Source: Actinomycetota bacterium
GTDB lineage: Bacteria > Actinomycetota > Actinomycetes > Actinomycetales > Microbacteriaceae
Direction: 5' to 3'
DNA length: 37,760 nt
Assembly: GCA_009921165.1 (NCBI GenBank)
Contig: RFYI01000009.1
Location: 1-37,760, forward strand
The notes below the pieces were generated by a model. The model worked only from the letters and a program-made list of their open reading frames with translations. It had not been told where the DNA came from and ran no database searches. This document shows positions 16,017 through 24,283 of the stretch, piece by piece. Position numbers and translations under genes: made by a program. Positions within the stretch are counted from its first letter, which is position 1. The number at the start of each line of letters is the position of its first letter.

Positions 16017-17078
16017 TGATTGAAAGATTTTCAAGAGTTGATTTGCTGACTCATCCCAATCAAACTTTCCTACCTGGGCTATCGAGGCTTTAGAAGAATC
16101 TGACCAGTTAGATCCACTTGCCAGCTCTCTGACTCTTGCGGCTAGTTGTTTAGAGTCCTCAGCTTCGAAATAGGAGCCAGCATCTGAGGCCACCTCATGA
16201 AAGATTTCAAGGTTGGAGACCACAACTGGAGTTCCACGCTGCATCGCCTCAACTAAAGGAATTCCAAATCCCTCATCTTTACTCGCAGTTACCAGTGCGA
16301 ATGCCTCGTCCAAAAGATCTAAATACTCTTTATCGCTCACGCCATTATGAAAAATTACTTTCGAACCTATGGCAGTGACCAACTTCTGCAGCTGGACCTT
16401 CCGACTCTCAGCAATCTTGCTCAGTAGGTGTAGCTCGAAATCAGGCAGCATGCCAACTGCTTCAACCAGTGTTTCAACATTTTTATACGGCATGAAAGAG
16501 CCGATGTATAGCAACTTCTTAGAAGTAGGTGCTGTTCGGGCTTTGCCGTTGTGGCTTGCTTCTGGTGCGTTATAGACAACTGATACTGGTCGTTTAGTTA
16601 GCTTGTGCTGCGCAATTAGCTTCTTTGTGGTTTCTGAAACTGTGACTACGGCATCAGCTCGGTTTAGTAGCCAACGTTGTGGCTGGTAGCTCAGGTGGTA
16701 AAGACGCCAAACTGCACGAACTAAGAGATTCAGATCTTGCGGTGGCTTTCTGTGTCGATAGTAGATCAAGTCATGCAAAGTTAGCACTAGTTGGTATTGT
16801 CGCCCAACTGTGCCCATTACCTGCATTGGTGAAAACAGATGAGACACGCCAACTTTGTTTAGTTTTCTGGCAATAAAGAATTCTGAGGGGGCTTGCGGAT
16901 TGTTTACCAGCAGATACTTGATTCCTGCTGGAAGTGACTCAAGTTGACGTAAGTCGTAAATTAAAACAACAACGTCAATCTTCCTGCTCAAAGCCTTTAC
17001 TAGTTCAGCCGAGAATCGACTTATTCCATCGTGATAACCAATTCTGATGAACCGAGCATCAAAATGAAGTGTTTGCAC
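16002..17078 (-). CDS. Glycosyltransferase family 4 (GT-B)
   Basis: The 358-residue protein has a GT-B fold: N-terminal domain with an acceptor-side YHDGISRFSAEL loop, a link at VSVVYNAPEA, then the nucleotide-sugar domain with LYIGSFMPYKN and the E-x7-E motif in DEGFGIPLVEAM. It most resembles GT4 mannosyl/rhamnosyl-type transferases acting on envelope glycans; donor and acceptor are not determined. GTG start, overlapping the hydrolase stop by one base (TAGTG), so the two are coupled. Confidence 0.85.
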   Translation of the reverse strand: MQTLHFDARFIRIGYHDGISRFSAELVKALSRKIDVVVLIYDLRQLESLPAGIKYLLVNNPQAPSEFFIARKLNKVGVSHLFSPMQVMGTVGRQYQLVLTLHDLIYYRHRKPPQDLNLLVRAVWRLYHLSYQPQRWLLNRADAVVTVSETTKKLIAQHKLTKRPVSVVYNAPEASHNGKARTAPTSKKLLYIGSFMPYKNVETLVEAVGMLPDFELHLLSKIAESRKVQLQKLVTAIGSKVIFHNGVSDKEYLDLLDEAFALVTASKDEGFGIPLVEAMQRGTPVVVSNLEIFHEVASDAGSYFEAEDSKQLAARVRELASGSNWSDSSKASIAQVGKFDWDESANQLLKIFQSLESK

Positions 17079-17977
17079 TAGTCGCTCTGCTTTGCGATGA
17101 ATTCACTGATCACGTCTATTGTTTCTTGAGCTGCTTCATAATGAACCAAATGGCCGCAGTTCTTTATTTCATAGACCTTGGCGTCGTTCATTTTTTTTGA
17201 CATCTCAATTACGGCAGATACCGGCGTGATCTCATCTAATTCTGCTGCTATCAGAAGTATGGGTTTCTGGATGAGTGGGACATATGGTGCCATGGTGTTA
17301 TCTATAGAAGCGATGTATGACTGCCAAACAACTTGAGAATTAGCAAAACTATTGAAATGAGTCTTGTGTTGGTTCTTAATCCACTTGCGAAGTTGCTTGT
17401 CATTTGATTTAGTCGTGTAACTGCTCATCGAATTCACTAGCAAAGGAGTCTTGAGCATTATCATCCCGAGTCTTTCTGGAATAACGTGAGCAACCCAGTA
17501 ATAACTTTTCACGACTTTCAACAAGAAACCTGAAAGACCCCCTGTAGACCCACCCGCAACTGGATTTATGCAGACCAAAGCCTTAAGTGGAGAGCTTTTA
17601 GCCTCCGTTGCTGAAACTATAAGAGTTCCAAATGAGTGTCCGATAGCAATTGGATTCTTTAGATCGATCCCCTTGAGAAACTTCTCAAACCAAATCACGT
17701 AATTAGCTAGAGTGTGCTCAACCTTCAACGCAGAAGAACTGCCGAAACCAGGAATATCAGGCGCATAGACATTGAAATCAGTTAGTCCCCCGGCGAATGC
17801 TTCTAAGCCGTGGTGGTCTCCCCTGTAACCGTGCACCAAGACCACATTTTGGGCTTTACGAGAGTCGGCAGTGCTGGCCGGATAGAACCAGTAGTCGGTG
17901 TTCACCGAGTCAATCTCAATAATCTTTTTGATGGCTCTGGCTTGACCCATGTCCATGAATTCCGCTGCTGATTTCAA
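17078..17977 (-). CDS. Alpha/beta-fold hydrolase
   Basis: A 299-residue alpha/beta hydrolase: oxyanion motif VHGYRGDHHG, nucleophile elbow GHSFGT, acid in LDEITPV and His in CGHLVHYE. The lid region (~150-215) is long and basic. The substrate is unknown. The start is TTG, supported by a strong GGGAGG 6 bases upstream; the next Met would be at residue 8. It shares a minus-strand transcript with the glycosyltransferase, and is divergent from the exonuclease gene across 97 bases. Confidence 0.85.
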   Translation of the reverse strand: MKSAAEFMDMGQARAIKKIIEIDSVNTDYWFYPASTADSRKAQNVVLVHGYRGDHHGLEAFAGGLTDFNVYAPDIPGFGSSSALKVEHTLANYVIWFEKFLKGIDLKNPIAIGHSFGTLIVSATEAKSSPLKALVCINPVAGGSTGGLSGFLLKVVKSYYWVAHVIPERLGMIMLKTPLLVNSMSSYTTKSNDKQLRKWIKNQHKTHFNSFANSQVVWQSYIASIDNTMAPYVPLIQKPILLIAAELDEITPVSAVIEMSKKMNDAKVYEIKNCGHLVHYEAAQETIDVISEFIAKQSD

Positions 17978-18074
17978 TTCGCACCTCCCAACTCAATTAC
18001 TTAAAGTCTATCCAGCCGAAGTATGCGGGTTGGTCCTAACCGGAGATGTCCGAGTCTGGAAGTAGTCTGAAGAA

Positions 18075-18809
18075 GTGAATGAATCCGTAGATAAGTTGCC
18101 ACTTCCTAGCTGGCTAGAAACAATAGCCGTGTTCGATACTGAGACCACTGGTCTCAATCTGAGTGAAGACAGAATTATCACTGCCGCATTACATCGCATA
18201 AACGCTAATGGTGATCTTCAACCTGGCGGGTTCGATTGGGTTATCAACCCTGGCATCCCGATTCCAGAAGTTGCCAGCAGAGTCCACGGCTACTACGACA
18301 AGGATGTTGTCGATGCCACTTCTCCAGCCCAAGGGGTAGGTGAAATTGTTCAGGCTATTCAAGCTTGCTTTGATGAAGGTATTCCTGTTTTGGCTTACAA
18401 CGCGGCATACGACTTTACGATTTTGCATTACGAGGCGATTCGTTACGAAGTTCCCGCTCTTAGGTTTGGAACAGTAATTGACCCGTTGATCATTGATAAA
18501 ACTATTGATAAATACCGGAAAGGTAAACGAACTCTGATAGCTGCGGCAGAGCGCTACGGAGTCTCACTAGATAACGCGCACACTGCTAAAGACGATGCTG
18601 TTGCAGCTGGTCATGTTGGCCAAGCCATGCTTAGATACTTCCTCGCTCAAGATAAACCAGTGGTTCGATTTCCTGCCTCGCTTCAAGAACTCAATGACAA
18701 CCAGGCCAGGTGGGCTGATGAGATTGAAGCAAGTTATGCCAAATGGCGTCAGCAAGATGTTCCTGACTACAAACCGCAATTCGGTTGGCCAGTCAAACAA
18801 CTAGGTTAA
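18075..18809 (+). CDS. DEDDh 3'-5' exonuclease (DnaQ / Pol III epsilon-like)
   Basis: The 244-residue protein has the DEDDh exonuclease motifs: Exo I FDTETTGL, Exo II NAAYDFTIL, and Exo III HTAKDDA with the His five residues ahead of the Asp. The remaining C-terminal ~70 residues are helical and charged. It may be a proofreading subunit or a stand-alone repair/RNA nuclease; no RNase T or clamp-binding motif is visible to decide. GTG start with a weak GGAAG upstream. A bidirectional terminator follows. Confidence 0.88.
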   Translation: MNESVDKLPLPSWLETIAVFDTETTGLNLSEDRIITAALHRINANGDLQPGGFDWVINPGIPIPEVASRVHGYYDKDVVDATSPAQGVGEIVQAIQACFDEGIPVLAYNAAYDFTILHYEAIRYEVPALRFGTVIDPLIIDKTIDKYRKGKRTLIAAAERYGVSLDNAHTAKDDAVAAGHVGQAMLRYFLAQDKPVVRFPASLQELNDNQARWADEIEASYAKWRQQDVPDYKPQFGWPVKQLG

Positions 18810-18813
18810 AAAG

Positions 18814-18838
18814 AATGGACCCCGAAAAAGGGTCCATT
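18814..18838. terminator. Bidirectional hairpin terminator
   Basis: AATGGACCC and GGGTCCATT form a 9-bp stem around a 7-base loop, lying between the stop codons of the convergent exonuclease and rpmE2 genes. Short T runs follow on the plus strand and A runs (T on the minus strand) precede it, so it can serve both genes. Confidence 0.8.
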
Positions 18839-18854
18839 ACTTTTAGGAACAGAA

Positions 18855-19112
18855 CTAGTTCTGTGTACCAAACTTCTTGTAACGCGCGTTGAAGCGCTCA
18901 ACACGACCAGCTGAGTCGAGGATACGCTGCTTACCTGTGTAGAACGGGTGTGATGCTGAAGAGATTTCAACATCGAAAACTGGGTAGGAGTTTCCGTCTT
19001 CCCACTCGATGGTCTTATTGCTAGTCACGGTTGAACGTGTCAAGAATGCAACGCCAGAAGCAAGATCGCGGAAAACAATTGCTTCATACTTAGGGTGGAT
19101 GTCAGCCTTCAT
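18855..19112 (-). CDS. rpmE2: 50S ribosomal protein L31, type B
   Basis: The 85-residue protein begins [16 protein letters not shown] and ends with the type B tail ([18 protein letters not shown]). It has no Cys, so the zinc-ribbon of type A L31 is absent. The frame extends to a TTG at 19127, but ATG 19112 gives the family N-terminus. Type B L31 replaces the zinc form under zinc shortage in many bacteria; here its promoter and leader give no obvious Zur box, and this may be the only L31. Confidence 0.95.
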   Translation of the reverse strand: MKADIHPKYEAIVFRDLASGVAFLTRSTVTSNKTIEWEDGNSYPVFDVEISSASHPFYTGKQRILDSAGRVERFNARYKKFGTQN

Positions 19113-19141
19113 AAGGAAATCTTTCAATTCAAATGGGATTC

Positions 19142-19156
19142 GGTGCTCTTAGCACC
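19142..19156 (-). promoter_or_regulatory. Short hairpin in the rpmE2 leader
   Basis: GGTGCT and AGCACC form a 6-bp stem with a 3-base loop just after the expected transcription start of rpmE2 and about 30 bases before its ATG. It could be a leader structure for ribosomal-protein control or simply protect the 5' end; no T-tract follows, so it is not a terminator. Confidence 0.35.
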
Positions 19157-19164
19157 AGTTAGCA

Positions 19165-19173
19165 ACTATACCA
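19165..19173 (-). promoter_or_regulatory. Extended -10 promoter for rpmE2
   Basis: On the minus strand the sequence reads TGGTATAGT, an extended -10 (TGn plus TATAGT) about 55 bases before the ATG of rpmE2. There is no good -35 at the normal distance, as expected for an extended -10 promoter. Confidence 0.5.
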
Positions 19174-19197
19174 GAGCCTGGGGTTCTTATCCAGAGC

Positions 19198-19980
19198 CTA
19201 TTTGGCTCTAACGGCAAATCTACCTGCTAACAGGACTACTTCAAGCCGCAATCCGTAGGCTTCGCTTAGCTTTTCGGTGGTTAAAGTTGAATTTATTGGT
19301 CCAGCAGCGATAATTTTTCCTTCGTTGAGAACTAATGCATGGGTGAAGCCAACCGGGATCTCCTCCAAGTGATGAGTAACCATAATGATTGCCGGCGCTC
19401 CGGGATGAGACGCATATCCCCCCAAAATCTTGATAGTTGCTTCCCTAGAGCCAATATCAAGGCTGGCAACAGGTTCATCTAGGAGCAATAGTTCTGGATC
19501 TGGCATTACTGCTCGGGCTATTTGAGTTCTTTTGCGCTCCCCATCGCTAAGCGTTCCAAAAGCTCTGTCTGCATATTCATCTAAATGCCACTCGGTGAGA
19601 ACTCGTCTAGCACGGCGTTCATCAACGTCATCGTATTTCTCTTTGAAACGCCCGGTAATGGCATAGCTGGCAGTCATTACTGCATCTAAAACTGTTTCTG
19701 AATTGGGGATTCGGTTCGCGATTGCTGTCGATGCAAATCCCACTCTGGTTCTGATGTCAAAAACGTTAACCTCACCCAGCGCTTCGTCAAGAACACGTGC
19801 TTTCCCCGAACTCGGCTGTATTTGTGCCGCGGCTATTTTTAAAAGAGTAGTTTTACCTGCTCCATTAGGGCCGACTATTACCCAACGCTCGTTATCTTGA
19901 ACCTTCCAGGTAATCTCATCAAGGATTTTTTTACCTGCTCGGCTCACCGAAACGTTTTCTAGCGATAGCACTTCATTCAT
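19198..19980 (-). CDS. ABC transporter ATP-binding protein (YlmA/ModF-like)
   Basis: A 260-residue ATPase: Walker A GPNGAGKTT, signature LSDGERKR (Asp replacing the second Ser/Gly position of LSGGQ), Walker B LLLLDEP, switch His in MVTHH. No membrane partner is adjacent, and single ATPases of this kind are common in Actinobacteria without known substrate. ATG start with its own likely promoter upstream (TTGAGT-17-TAAAGA). Downstream, rpmE2 follows after 85 bases with a promoter of its own. Confidence 0.88.
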   Translation of the reverse strand: MNEVLSLENVSVSRAGKKILDEITWKVQDNERWVIVGPNGAGKTTLLKIAAAQIQPSSGKARVLDEALGEVNVFDIRTRVGFASTAIANRIPNSETVLDAVMTASYAITGRFKEKYDDVDERRARRVLTEWHLDEYADRAFGTLSDGERKRTQIARAVMPDPELLLLDEPVASLDIGSREATIKILGGYASHPGAPAIIMVTHHLEEIPVGFTHALVLNEGKIIAAGPINSTLTTEKLSEAYGLRLEVVLLAGRFAVRAK

Positions 19981-20002
19981 AGATTTTCAGCCTAAGCGAA
20001 TC

Positions 20003-20031
20003 TCTTTACCTAGTGCTGTTATGACACTCAA
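20003..20031 (-). promoter_or_regulatory. Candidate sigma-70-type promoter for the ABC ATPase gene
   Basis: On the minus strand TTGAGT and TAAAGA are separated by 17 bases, with the -10 about 23 bases before the ATG. Spacing and -35 are good; the -10 is moderate. Not tested. Confidence 0.4.
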
Positions 20032-20078
20032 AGGGCATGTGTGCAGCTCGGGCAACGTTTAGGCAATAAAGTTTCCTT

Positions 20079-20726
20079 ATGACCTCGACCAGCCTATGCC
20101 GCATGCTTGTGGTTTTCGATGTCGATTCAACTTTGATTCAGGACGAAGTTATTGAGCTTTTGGCCGATTGCGCCGGGAAGCGTGCTGAAGTGTCCGAAGT
20201 CACTGAACGGGCAATGCGAGGTGAGCTTGATTTCACGGGAAGTCTGAAAGCAAGAGTCATTTCTCTCAAAGGTTTACCTGACACAGTGATCCAGGACACT
20301 CTCGAGAAAATTACTATCACCAAAGGTGCGAAAGAGTTAATCCAAGCCATACACAGTGCAGGCGGTAAGGTCGCAGCAGTTTCAGGAGGTTTTACTCAAC
20401 TACTCGAGCCCCTGGCTAGAGAACTTAATCTTGATTACTATCGTGCAAACCAACTCGAAATTCTGGACGGAAATCTAACCGGTTTAGTTACCGGTCCCAT
20501 AATCGATAAACCGGCGAAAGCTCAGGCCCTTACTGAATGGGCTAAGGAATTAGGCCTGAGTTTACAAAGAACAATAGCGGTTGGTGACGGCGCTAACGAT
20601 CTTGACATGATGCATATTGCGGGCCTGAGCATAGGTTTTAATGCAAAACCTAGGGTTAGAAAAGCTGCTGATATTTTGATCTTTAGCAACGACCTAAGTG
20701 AAGCTATCGGACTGCTCGGCCTCTAG
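20079..20726 (+). CDS. serB: Phosphoserine phosphatase SerB
   Basis: The 215-residue HAD phosphatase carries the SerB pattern: motif I FDVDSTLIQDEVIELLA, cap with AMRGELDFTGSLKAR, motif II Ser in AVSGGF, motif III Lys in DKPAKAQAL and motif IV VGDGANDLDMM. It performs the last step of serine synthesis. No ACT domain is present. The start may be the ATG at 20079 or the ATG at 20103 (MLVVFD); the first gives 8 extra residues and neither has a clear Shine-Dalgarno. The stop overlaps the convergent fabI stop by 4 bases. Confidence 0.92.
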   Translation: MTSTSLCRMLVVFDVDSTLIQDEVIELLADCAGKRAEVSEVTERAMRGELDFTGSLKARVISLKGLPDTVIQDTLEKITITKGAKELIQAIHSAGGKVAAVSGGFTQLLEPLARELNLDYYRANQLEILDGNLTGLVTGPIIDKPAKAQALTEWAKELGLSLQRTIAVGDGANDLDMMHIAGLSIGFNAKPRVRKAADILIFSNDLSEAIGLLGL

Positions 20727-21490
20727 TGGCCTGTTGAATGCAAGCCACCATCAACGTGAATAATTTCTCCCGTTGTCTTTGGGAACCAGTCACTTAGTAG
20801 TGCAACAATTCCTCTTGCGGCAGGTTCGGTGTCGGCAAGTTCCCAGTGCAATGGAGCTCTGTCTACCCAGATGTCTTCCATACTAGAAAAACCAGGGATA
20901 CTCTTACCCGCAGGAGTTCTAAGCGGTCCAGCAGAAATTAGATTAACTCTTATTCCATCTTTACCAAGATATCTAGCGAGATAGCGCGAAGTAGATTCGA
21001 AGGCAGCCTTAGCAACACCCATCCAGTCGTATACCGGCCATGAAACGCTAGCGTCAAAAGTTAGACCAGCGATGGATGCGCCTTCACGAAGAATTGGTTT
21101 AGCTGCCATAGTGATTGATTTCAATGAATAGGCCGATACCTGAATAGCAGTTGAGACATCTGGCCACTCGGTTTCAAGGAAGTTTCCTCCAAGAGCAGTG
21201 CCGGGAGCGAATGCGATTGCGTGAACTATGCCATCAAGGTACGGAAGGTGTTCTAACACACGGGCAGGCAGTGCGGCGAGATCCTCATCATTGGTTGCAT
21301 CCAGTTCGATTACCGCGCAAGGTTTAGGAAGACGCAAAGCGATCTTCTCTGTGATTGCCATCATTCTTCCGTAGGAAGAAAGGATGATGTCCGCGCCTTG
21401 TTCTTGGGCAAGACGTGCAACAGCAAAAGCGATAGACGCCTCGGTTAGTACACCGGTGATTAGAAGTTTCTTACCCTCGAGGATTCCCAT
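20723..21490 (-). CDS. fabI: Enoyl-[acyl-carrier-protein] reductase FabI (InhA-type)
   Basis: A 255-residue SDR of the enoyl-ACP reductase subgroup: N-terminal GILEGKKLLITGVLTEASIA, the family Tyr-x6-Lys site (YDWMGVAKAA) with SRYLARYLGKDGIRVNLISAGPLRT after it. It uses NADH to reduce the trans-2-enoyl-ACP in fatty acid elongation. A GGAAAG Shine-Dalgarno precedes the ATG. It follows fabG after 69 bases with no clear terminator, as in the fabG-inhA operons of Actinobacteria. Confidence 0.93.
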   Translation of the reverse strand: MGILEGKKLLITGVLTEASIAFAVARLAQEQGADIILSSYGRMMAITEKIALRLPKPCAVIELDATNDEDLAALPARVLEHLPYLDGIVHAIAFAPGTALGGNFLETEWPDVSTAIQVSAYSLKSITMAAKPILREGASIAGLTFDASVSWPVYDWMGVAKAAFESTSRYLARYLGKDGIRVNLISAGPLRTPAGKSIPGFSSMEDIWVDRAPLHWELADTEPAARGIVALLSDWFPKTTGEIIHVDGGLHSTGH

Positions 21491-21559
21491 TATTTAGTCT
21501 TTCCGTTATTTATTTAGTTTCCATGAAATATTCTGCCAGCCAGAGGGCGATTTTAGGCG

Positions 21560-22669
<1,110 letters not shown>

Positions 22670-22680
<11 letters not shown>

Positions 22681-23470
22681 GTTACAAGGTTTGTCTAGAT
22701 GGCTAACCTGGCTAGCCATGGCGATAATTTTTAGCATTGCTTGCTGGTTCTTATCGCAATGGCAGTTTTCGAGGCAACAAGAAGTAAGCGACACAAACAG
22801 ACTCATTGAACAGAACTACAATTCAAAGCCTGTTGCTCTAGAAGAACTCTTGTTACCAACAACTTCATGGAATAAAGATTACGAATACCGCAGGGCCATT
22901 GTCTCGGGCAAATATTTGACAGAAAACCAGTTCTTAGTTCGTAATAGACCAAATGAAGGCAACCCGGGCTTTTTACAACTCTCGGCATTCGAAACTGACG
23001 GTGGATCAGTAATCTGGGTGGAACGTGGTTGGCTACCAACAGGATCGAAAACAGATAGACCAGATCATGTTCCAGTTACTGACACAATTCATCGACAACT
23101 AGTTCTTCTACTTAGACCCGCTGAACCAAAACTAGATAGAACCGCTCCTCCAGGTCAATTACCAAGTATCGATTTACGAACAGCGAGTAGTTCTCTGACT
23201 TCAAATAAGGTTTACGACCTAGCTTATGGAAGATTGGTTTCTGAATCTCCAGTCGCAGATCGAGGGTTGATGATGCCTAAGCCAGAACTTAACGATGGCA
23301 ACCATCTCAGTTATGCACTCCAATGGCTTTTGTTTGCTTTGATGGCATTCGGTGCTGTGTTCTGGAGTATCAATCAGGATCGCAGAAGACGTTCAGGTTT
23401 AGAGCCAAAAAAAGTTAACTTCCTCACAAAAGATTCAGACGCTGAGGCGGAAGACAAAATACTTGGATAA
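22670..23470 (+). CDS. SURF1-family cytochrome c oxidase assembly protein
   Basis: A 266-residue SURF1 protein: N-terminal membrane helix, the conserved LSQWQFSRQQEV segment (W-Q-x-x-R), extracytoplasmic beta domain with VSGKYLTENQFLVRNRP and VWVERGW-type motifs, and a C-terminal membrane helix preceded by HLSYALQWLLFALMAF. SURF1 helps place heme a in subunit I of cytochrome oxidase, which fits ctaA and ctaB further along this window. Start ATG 22670 chosen because upstream codons overlap the DUF3099 gene and AAGGCTGAAAG precedes it. Confidence 0.88.
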
Positions 23471-23474
23471 AAAA

Positions 23475-23505
23475 ATATTGGCCAAACCTAAGGCTTGACC
23501 AATAT
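23475..23505. terminator. Bidirectional terminator between SURF1 and rhodopsin genes
   Basis: ATATTGG pairs with CCAATAT, and inner CAA/TTG and CC/GG pairs extend the stem with two 1x1 mismatches around a 3-base loop. A-rich before and TTGTTTT after, so it works for both convergent genes. Confidence 0.75.
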
Positions 23506-23520
23506 CTTGTTTTCGAATTC

Positions 23521-24225
23521 TTACTTGACGGCTTTTAGTGCCACAATTCCAAAGCCAACTTTGTTCACAATATCTGCAATAACGTAAATTATTGCTGCAA
23601 TACAGATAGAGAGTTCGATTGTCTTTGCATCGGTTCCGTTGAGTTCTAGGAACTCTTGAATAGCTGTGCCGATTGGGTAAATTGCCCAACCGAAGATAAC
23701 AAACTTCTTCATGTTGTTTACTGCCTTCTTTACTTGCGCTGAACCTTTTGTGGCTTTTAGCTTCCAAATTGTGTAAGCGATGTAAACCCAAGCAAGTGAT
23801 GAGATTACGAAGTTCACATAGTTTCCAACTGATCCAACTGAACCAATTTCACCGAAGTAGCCGGTAATAACCATGACGATATCGGCAAGTACTAGTCGGT
23901 AGGCAGTTCCCTTAGCGGCTCCAGCAAGAGTTGCGATAACTCCAAATTCAATTAGAAGCAGAGGCGTGGTGAGAACCCAGTCCAGATACCTAACTGGCAT
24001 TGTCGCGCCAATGTGAGCGGCGTCCGTAACACCTGGGAAAGCAACGATGTCTTTCATCTGCCAATACATGATGGCCGCGATGAATGTAATCAAAGCCGCA
24101 TACGTGGCTGTAGCGCGGTGCTCCGGCTTTAGCTCATTTCGCTCCAAAACAAAATAAAAGGTTCCAGCTGCCATAGCAACGAAACCCAACATGAAAAGTG
24201 CCTGTGTAATTGAAACTAGATCCAT
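23521..24225 (-). CDS. Light-driven proton-pump rhodopsin (proteorhodopsin/actinorhodopsin type)
   Basis: A 234-residue seven-helix protein. Helix C reads RYLDWVLTTPLLLIEF: counterion Asp82, Thr86 and proton donor Glu93 give the DTE motif of outward H+ pumps, after Arg79. Helix G has Asp218 and the retinal Lys222 (ADIVNKVGFG). Leu90, at the proteorhodopsin 105 tuning site, predicts green absorption. Odd points: Met53 stands where proteorhodopsins have the counterion-partner His, and Phe139 at the presumed carotenoid fenestration site. Residue equivalences are from by-eye alignment with GPR. The gene has its own promoter, an AAAGGA Shine-Dalgarno and a terminator. No retinal or carotenoid genes are in the window. 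Confidence 0.95.
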   Translation of the reverse strand: MDLVSITQALFMLGFVAMAAGTFYFVLERNELKPEHRATATYAALITFIAAIMYWQMKDIVAFPGVTDAAHIGATMPVRYLDWVLTTPLLLIEFGVIATLAGAAKGTAYRLVLADIVMVITGYFGEIGSVGSVGNYVNFVISSLAWVYIAYTIWKLKATKGSAQVKKAVNNMKKFVIFGWAIYPIGTAIQEFLELNGTDAKTIELSICIAAIIYVIADIVNKVGFGIVALKAVK

Positions 24226-24245
24226 TGGTTAATCCTTTCAAGATA

Positions 24246-24275
24246 CCTATACCAAGATTATTGCCACAGTGTCAA
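24246..24275 (-). promoter_or_regulatory. Sigma-70-type promoter of the rhodopsin gene
   Basis: On the minus strand TTGACA is followed after 18 bases by TATAGG. The expected start point leaves a short leader (~15 bases) holding an AAAGGA Shine-Dalgarno before the ATG. The perfect -35 suggests steady, strong expression independent of the ABC-F gene upstream. Confidence 0.6.
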
Positions 24276-24283
24276 AAATGACC

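Noticed and set aside
23435-23791. 118-codon minus-strand frame overlapping the rhodopsin gene
   Set aside because: Out of frame with a certain rhodopsin gene and covers a terminator; no protein-like pattern.
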